From an uncultured Solobacterium sp. (lineage in GTDB: Bacteria; Bacillota_I; Bacilli_A; Erysipelotrichales; Erysipelotrichaceae): 10,006 nucleotides of DNA. Shown here one piece after another: positions 6,255 through 10,006 of this stretch. How positions within the stretch are numbered: position 1 is the first letter of the stretch; every line of letters begins with the position of its first letter. The stretch is from the NCBI GenBank assembly GCA_937895985.1, contig CALBKL010000274.1:1-10006 (forward strand). Direction: 5' to 3'. A program made the position numbers and the translations under genes. A model generated the notes under the pieces. The model searched no databases. It had not been told where the DNA came from and saw only the letters and a list, made by a program, of their open reading frames with translations.

Positions 6255-8369
6255 ATGTCAATATTTAATGCGTATTTAGATGATTTTGGGAAAATAACTG
6301 TAACGATTGATCGTAGCTTTTATCAGGGCGAATCAAGCCGTTTCCAATTGACGGCAATGGGCGGTTATGTAGAGGAACTATCAATAGAAGGCGTAGAAAC
6401 ACATGATAGCTTTGTTCTGTATCGTCTAAAGGGTTTATATGAACCTAACTTCCGTATGGATTATCAAGTTCGTGAAAGTCATGGTAGATATACACCATTG
6501 ATTGCACGTTTGATTGTAAAGCGTGAACGTTTTAATGCCTTGTATGGGTATGAGAAAGATGACTTAGGATCGCACTATACTCCTGAATATACATGGTTTA
6601 AAGTATGGGCACCAACTGCGGTAAATGTATCACTATCCTTAGATGTTAGTGGTGTTCAGGTACTAAAGGCAATGGAACCTAGTGAAATGGGTACTTGGTA
6701 TGTAAAGGTACCTGGTGACTTTAAACATGCGACATATACATATTTAGTAGAACGTAATGGTAAAGTCGTTAAATCCTTAGACCCATATGCATATAGTTGT
6801 AATGGTAATGCAAAGGCAAGTGCTGTTATTGATTTATCTGAATTAGATAAGATTAAAGATTATCCTTTTGAAGATACAATCACACCTACAGAATCGATTA
6901 TCTACGAATGTAGTGTTCGTGATATGACAATGCATCCACTTACAGGGACAAAAACACATGGAAAGTTTAGCTCTCTATGTGAGGATGGAACTGAGTATAG
7001 GGGTCTACCTACCGGTTTGAACTACATAAAATCCTTGGGTGTAACGCATGTACAGTTCATGCCATTAACAGACTTTAGTACAGTTGATGATTTTAAACCT
7101 GAACTTAACTACAACTGGGGATATGACCCTCGTCAGTATCTATCTTTAAAGGGTAGTTTTAGTTCTGATCCAGATCATCCATATGTGCGCATGAAAGAAT
7201 TTAAAGAATTAGTATCATGTCTTCATCGTAATCATCTACGCGTGACATTAGATGTTGTCTTTAACCATGTCTATGATGTTGCGGAAAGTGCGTTTGACTG
7301 CCTAGTGCCATATTACTACTTCCGTTATAACGAAGAGGGTTATATGTCTAACGGTTCATACTGTGGAAATGACTTCGCTTCAGAAATGCCAATGGCATCT
7401 AGATATCTTGTATATGTAATTCGTAATTTAATGCAAATATATGGTATCGATGGCTTCCGTTTTGACTTAATGGGTATCATTGATGTTGCAACGATGAATA
7501 AGATTCGTAATGAAGCGATTCGTAATAACCCAAGTGCACTCATTTATGGTGAGGGTTGGGATATGCCAACGATGTTACAAGGATCACAAAAAGCAAATAT
7601 TCATAACCAAGGAGCGATGCCTCACATTGGTCACTTCAATGACTATTTCCGTGATGTAATTAAGGGCAAGACAAGTGAGAGTGAAAAGTATGAACGCGGT
7701 TATGCGACTGGTAAGTGGGAAAATGCATTTGCTAGCTTAGCAGGTTTAACAGCGAACGTTCTTGATACACCGCATTATAAGTTATTCTTCTCTCCAGATC
7801 AGTCTATTAACGGATTTGAAACACACGATAATAGTACAGTTTGGGATAAAATGCATGCATGTTGTAATAATGAAGATAGAGCCACTCGTATTCGTCGTCA
7901 GAAGATGATGATTGCAATTACGATGGTTTCACAAGGTATACCATTTGTACATGCTGGTTTTGAATTCTGTGATACAAAGAAGGATAATCATAACTCCTAT
8001 AACGCCCCAGATGAAATTAACCGTATGGATTGGGAAAGAATGGAATATTACCAAGAAGTTGTGAAGTATTTCCGCAAAGCGACCGCTTTGCGTAGATCGG
8101 TAAGTGAATTCTGTCTGAAAACTGCGTTAGAAATCAATGAAAAAGTGAAAGTTTGGGTTGCGGATGACCAGACGGTGTTCTATGATATTGCAGGTTCGAA
8201 AGGCAATGCAGAAACGGTTCGTGTCATGATTAATCCATCAACTGGTGATCGCTTCTATCGTTTTGATGAGGAGTGGCAAGTTATCTTTGATGAAAATGGG
8301 AATAGCCAAAAAGCTAAATCAAATCATGTATGTGTTCCAGCATTAAGCCTAATCGTATGCAAGAGGTAG
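6255..8369 (+). CDS. pulA: type I pullulanase (intracellular alpha-1,6 debranching enzyme), GH13
   Basis: 704 residues with no signal peptide, so it should be cytoplasmic like Bacillus AmyX. It hydrolyses alpha-1,6 links in pullulan-like or limit-dextrin substrates. Seen: an N-terminal beta domain (about 5-95), CBM48 (about 100-195), and a GH13 barrel with the type I signature YNWGYDP (286-292). Region I is DVVFNH (333-338), region II GFRFDLMG with nucleophile Asp404, region III YGEGWD with acid/base Glu433, and region IV ETHDNSTVW with Asp525. The segment DNHNSYNAPDEINRMDW (577-593) is also family-typical. All catalytic residues are present. The start is 2 nt after the glgB stop. Its ribosome binding site (AGAGG, 6238-6242) is 12 nt away, which is far, so translation is likely coupled to glgB. 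Together with GlgB it would set branch density or aid glycogen breakdown. Confidence 0.95.
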   Translation: MSIFNAYLDDFGKITVTIDRSFYQGESSRFQLTAMGGYVEELSIEGVETHDSFVLYRLKGLYEPNFRMDYQVRESHGRYTPLIARLIVKRERFNALYGYEKDDLGSHYTPEYTWFKVWAPTAVNVSLSLDVSGVQVLKAMEPSEMGTWYVKVPGDFKHATYTYLVERNGKVVKSLDPYAYSCNGNAKASAVIDLSELDKIKDYPFEDTITPTESIIYECSVRDMTMHPLTGTKTHGKFSSLCEDGTEYRGLPTGLNYIKSLGVTHVQFMPLTDFSTVDDFKPELNYNWGYDPRQYLSLKGSFSSDPDHPYVRMKEFKELVSCLHRNHLRVTLDVVFNHVYDVAESAFDCLVPYYYFRYNEEGYMSNGSYCGNDFASEMPMASRYLVYVIRNLMQIYGIDGFRFDLMGIIDVATMNKIRNEAIRNNPSALIYGEGWDMPTMLQGSQKANIHNQGAMPHIGHFNDYFRDVIKGKTSESEKYERGYATGKWENAFASLAGLTANVLDTPHYKLFFSPDQSINGFETHDNSTVWDKMHACCNNEDRATRIRRQKMMIAITMVSQGIPFVHAGFEFCDTKKDNHNSYNAPDEINRMDWERMEYYQEVVKYFRKATALRRSVSEFCLKTALEINEKVKVWVADDQTVFYDIAGSKGNAETVRVMINPSTGDRFYRFDEEWQVIFDENGNSQKAKSNHVCVPALSLIVCKR

Positions 8370-8372
8370 AAT

Positions 8373-10006
8373 ATGGGATTATTTGGAAATCTATTCGATA
8401 GTGAAAAAAGACATTTTCATCAAGCTGAAGTACTCGCAGATAAAGTTTTAAGATTAGAAGAAACATATGCGGCAAAAACAGATGATGAGTTACGTGAAGT
8501 AACAAGACAACTACAAGAAAAAATACAGGCAGGAACATCTTTAAAAGATGTACTGCCTGACGCTTTTGCGAATGCTCGTGAAGCTGCAAAGCGTGTATTA
8601 AATGAATTTCCGTATCGTGTTCAGGTATTAGGTGGTGTCCTACTACATGAGGGTGATATTGCGGAAATGAAGACTGGTGAAGGTAAGACATTAACAGCTG
8701 TTATGCCAATCTACCTACATGCATTAGCAGGTAAAGGTGCACATGTTGTAACAGTCAATGAATATCTAGCAAAGCGTGATGCTGAGTGGATGGGTCGTGT
8801 TTATACTTTCCTTGGCTTAACAGTTGGATGTAACTTACATTCTCTTTCTGAAAGTGAGAAGAGACAAGCATATGCTTGTGATATTACATATACAACAAAC
8901 TCAGAACTTGGATTTGATTATCTAAGAGATAACATGGTCATGCGTAAGGAGCAGCGTGTATTACGTGGTTTACATTACGCAGTATTGGATGAAGTTGACT
9001 CCATCCTAATCGATGAAGCCAGAACGCCATTAATCATCAGTGGTCCAGGGCCAGTTTTAGATCAACAATATATTCAAGCGGACCGTTTTGCGAAGAGTTG
9101 TAAAAGAGATGTTGATTATGAAGTTGATCGCGAAGATCGTACAGTCGTATTAACAGAGGCTGGATTAAAGAAGGCTGATCGTGCCTTCGGCATCGAGAAC
9201 ATCTATAACGGCGAACATGCAAGCATAGTACATTATATTCAAAATGCAATGCGTGCAAACTATCTTATGACAAGAGATGTTGAATATGTCGTTGGAGATG
9301 ATGAAATTATTCTTGTTGATCAGTTTACTGGTAGAAAAATGGCTGGACGTGAATTTAGTGATGGATTACATCAAGCTATTCAAGCTAAAGAAAATGTTGG
9401 TATCAAACAAGAGACAATTACACTCGCAACGATTACATATCAGAACTTCTTCCGTTTATATGATTTGCTAAGTGGTATGACAGGTACAGCAAAGACAGAA
9501 GAAAATGAATTCTTAAATACCTACAATATGCGGGTATATGAAGTACCTACAAATAGACCAGTAGCTCGTATTGATGAACCAGATTTGGTATTTAAAGATA
9601 GACACGAGAAATATGAAGCTATCGTTGCACATACAAAAGAATTGTATGAAAAGGGACAGCCAGTCTTAATCGGTACTTTATCTATCGGTATCAACGAAGC
9701 ACTCAGCGAAATGTTAAAGAAACAAAATATTCCTCATCATGTCCTAAATGCAAAAAATGATGAGAATGAAGCGGAGATTATTGCAAAGGCTGGTCAGAAG
9801 TTTGCGGTAACGGTTGCAACAAATATGGCTGGACGTGGTACGGATATTAAGTTAGGTGATGGTGTCAAAGAACTAGGTGGCCTTGCGGTACTTGGTAGTG
9901 AGCGCCATGAAGCAAAACGTATTGATAATCAGTTGCGCGGACGTTCTGGTCGTCAAGGTGACCCTGGATTTTCAAGATTCTACTGTTCGATGGATGATGA
10001 TTTGAT
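8373..10006 (+). CDS. secA: SecA preprotein translocase ATPase, 3' end beyond the window
   Basis: The frame is open for 544 codons to the window edge; full SecA is about 780-840 residues, so the helical scaffold end, part of the helical-wing domain and any C-terminal linker are outside. SecA is the ATPase that pushes unfolded preproteins through SecYEG. Seen: MGLFGNLFD start, Walker A TGEGKT (101-106), Walker B DEVDS (206-210) followed by [14 protein letters not shown], the TITYQNFFR and [10 protein letters not shown] segments (354-377), and the NBD2 motifs [12 protein letters not shown] (484-495) and [13 protein letters not shown] (520-532). AGAGG at 8362-8366, inside the end of pulA, is 6 nt before the ATG. 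Only 3 nt separate it from the pulA stop, with no terminator between. Transcription from the glgB promoter is therefore likely, which is an uncommon context for secA. It looks like the housekeeping SecA1; an accessory SecA2 is less likely but not excluded without the C-terminus. Confidence 0.97.
   Translation, partial: MGLFGNLFDSEKRHFHQAEVLADKVLRLEETYAAKTDDELREVTRQLQEKIQAGTSLKDVLPDAFANAREAAKRVLNEFPYRVQVLGGVLLHEGDIAEMKTGEGKTLTAVMPIYLHALAGKGAHVVTVNEYLAKRDAEWMGRVYTFLGLTVGCNLHSLSESEKRQAYACDITYTTNSELGFDYLRDNMVMRKEQRVLRGLHYAVLDEVDSILIDEARTPLIISGPGPVLDQQYIQADRFAKSCKRDVDYEVDREDRTVVLTEAGLKKADRAFGIENIYNGEHASIVHYIQNAMRANYLMTRDVEYVVGDDEIILVDQFTGRKMAGREFSDGLHQAIQAKENVGIKQETITLATITYQNFFRLYDLLSGMTGTAKTEENEFLNTYNMRVYEVPTNRPVARIDEPDLVFKDRHEKYEAIVAHTKELYEKGQPVLIGTLSIGINEALSEMLKKQNIPHHVLNAKNDENEAEIIAKAGQKFAVTVATNMAGRGTDIKLGDGVKELGGLAVLGSERHEAKRIDNQLRGRSGRQGDPGFSRFYCSMDDDL

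Noticed and set aside
8314..8691. Antisense open frame of 125 codons opposite the pulA-secA junction
   Set aside because: It covers the secA start and its Walker A coding region; the His/Leu-rich product is typical of a reverse-strand shadow.
9277..9471. Short + strand open frame inside secA
   Set aside because: It is out of frame with the continuous, motif-rich SecA reading frame, which has no frameshift across 8373-10006.

Overview
The window is low-GC DNA with every gene on the + strand and dense, operon-like packing. The gene types (a WalJ-HtrA-RlmH tail of a walRK-type locus, HPr with a regulatory Ser46, a SecA of Bacillota type) and the strong AGGAGG-like ribosome binding sites point to a Bacillota (Firmicutes) chromosome. 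An Erysipelotrichia-like host is a reasonable guess, but that rank is inference from gene style and not from a marker gene. No mobile element, CRISPR array, tRNA or rRNA was seen.

Region 1 (1-2126) is the tail of what looks like the walRK (yycFG) operon. It holds the 3' part of the WalJ/YycJ metallo-beta-lactamase-fold protein, a membrane-anchored HtrA-like trypsin-fold/PDZ protein, and the 23S rRNA methyltransferase RlmH. The genes overlap by 77 and 4 nt. The HtrA-like protein lacks all three catalytic triad residues (Lys, Gly and Glu at the His, Asp and Ser positions), so it is probably a pseudoprotease. This is the most notable point in the window.

Region 2 (2127-2560) is a single-gene ptsH (HPr) unit. 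It has a cre-like site overlapping its promoter and its own terminator, and ptsI does not follow. Region 3 (2543-4326) is a phosphoglucomutase gene whose best -35 hexamer lies inside the ptsH terminator hairpin, and it ends in a clear terminator.

Region 4 (4278-10006) starts with a 148-nt intergenic stretch containing a 13-bp long-range inverted repeat and an extended -10 promoter. Then come glgB (branching enzyme), a type I pullulanase 2 nt later, and secA 3 nt after that, running off the window end. Phosphoglucomutase, branching enzyme and pullulanase form a storage alpha-glucan module that interconverts glucose-6-P and glucose-1-P and makes and removes alpha-1,6 branches. Glycogen synthase, ADP-glucose pyrophosphorylase and phosphorylase are not in the window. 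The apparent transcriptional linkage of secA to this module is unusual. I found no convincing wholly new system. The unusual points are the pseudoprotease, the long overlap, the secA linkage and the regulatory structures between genes.
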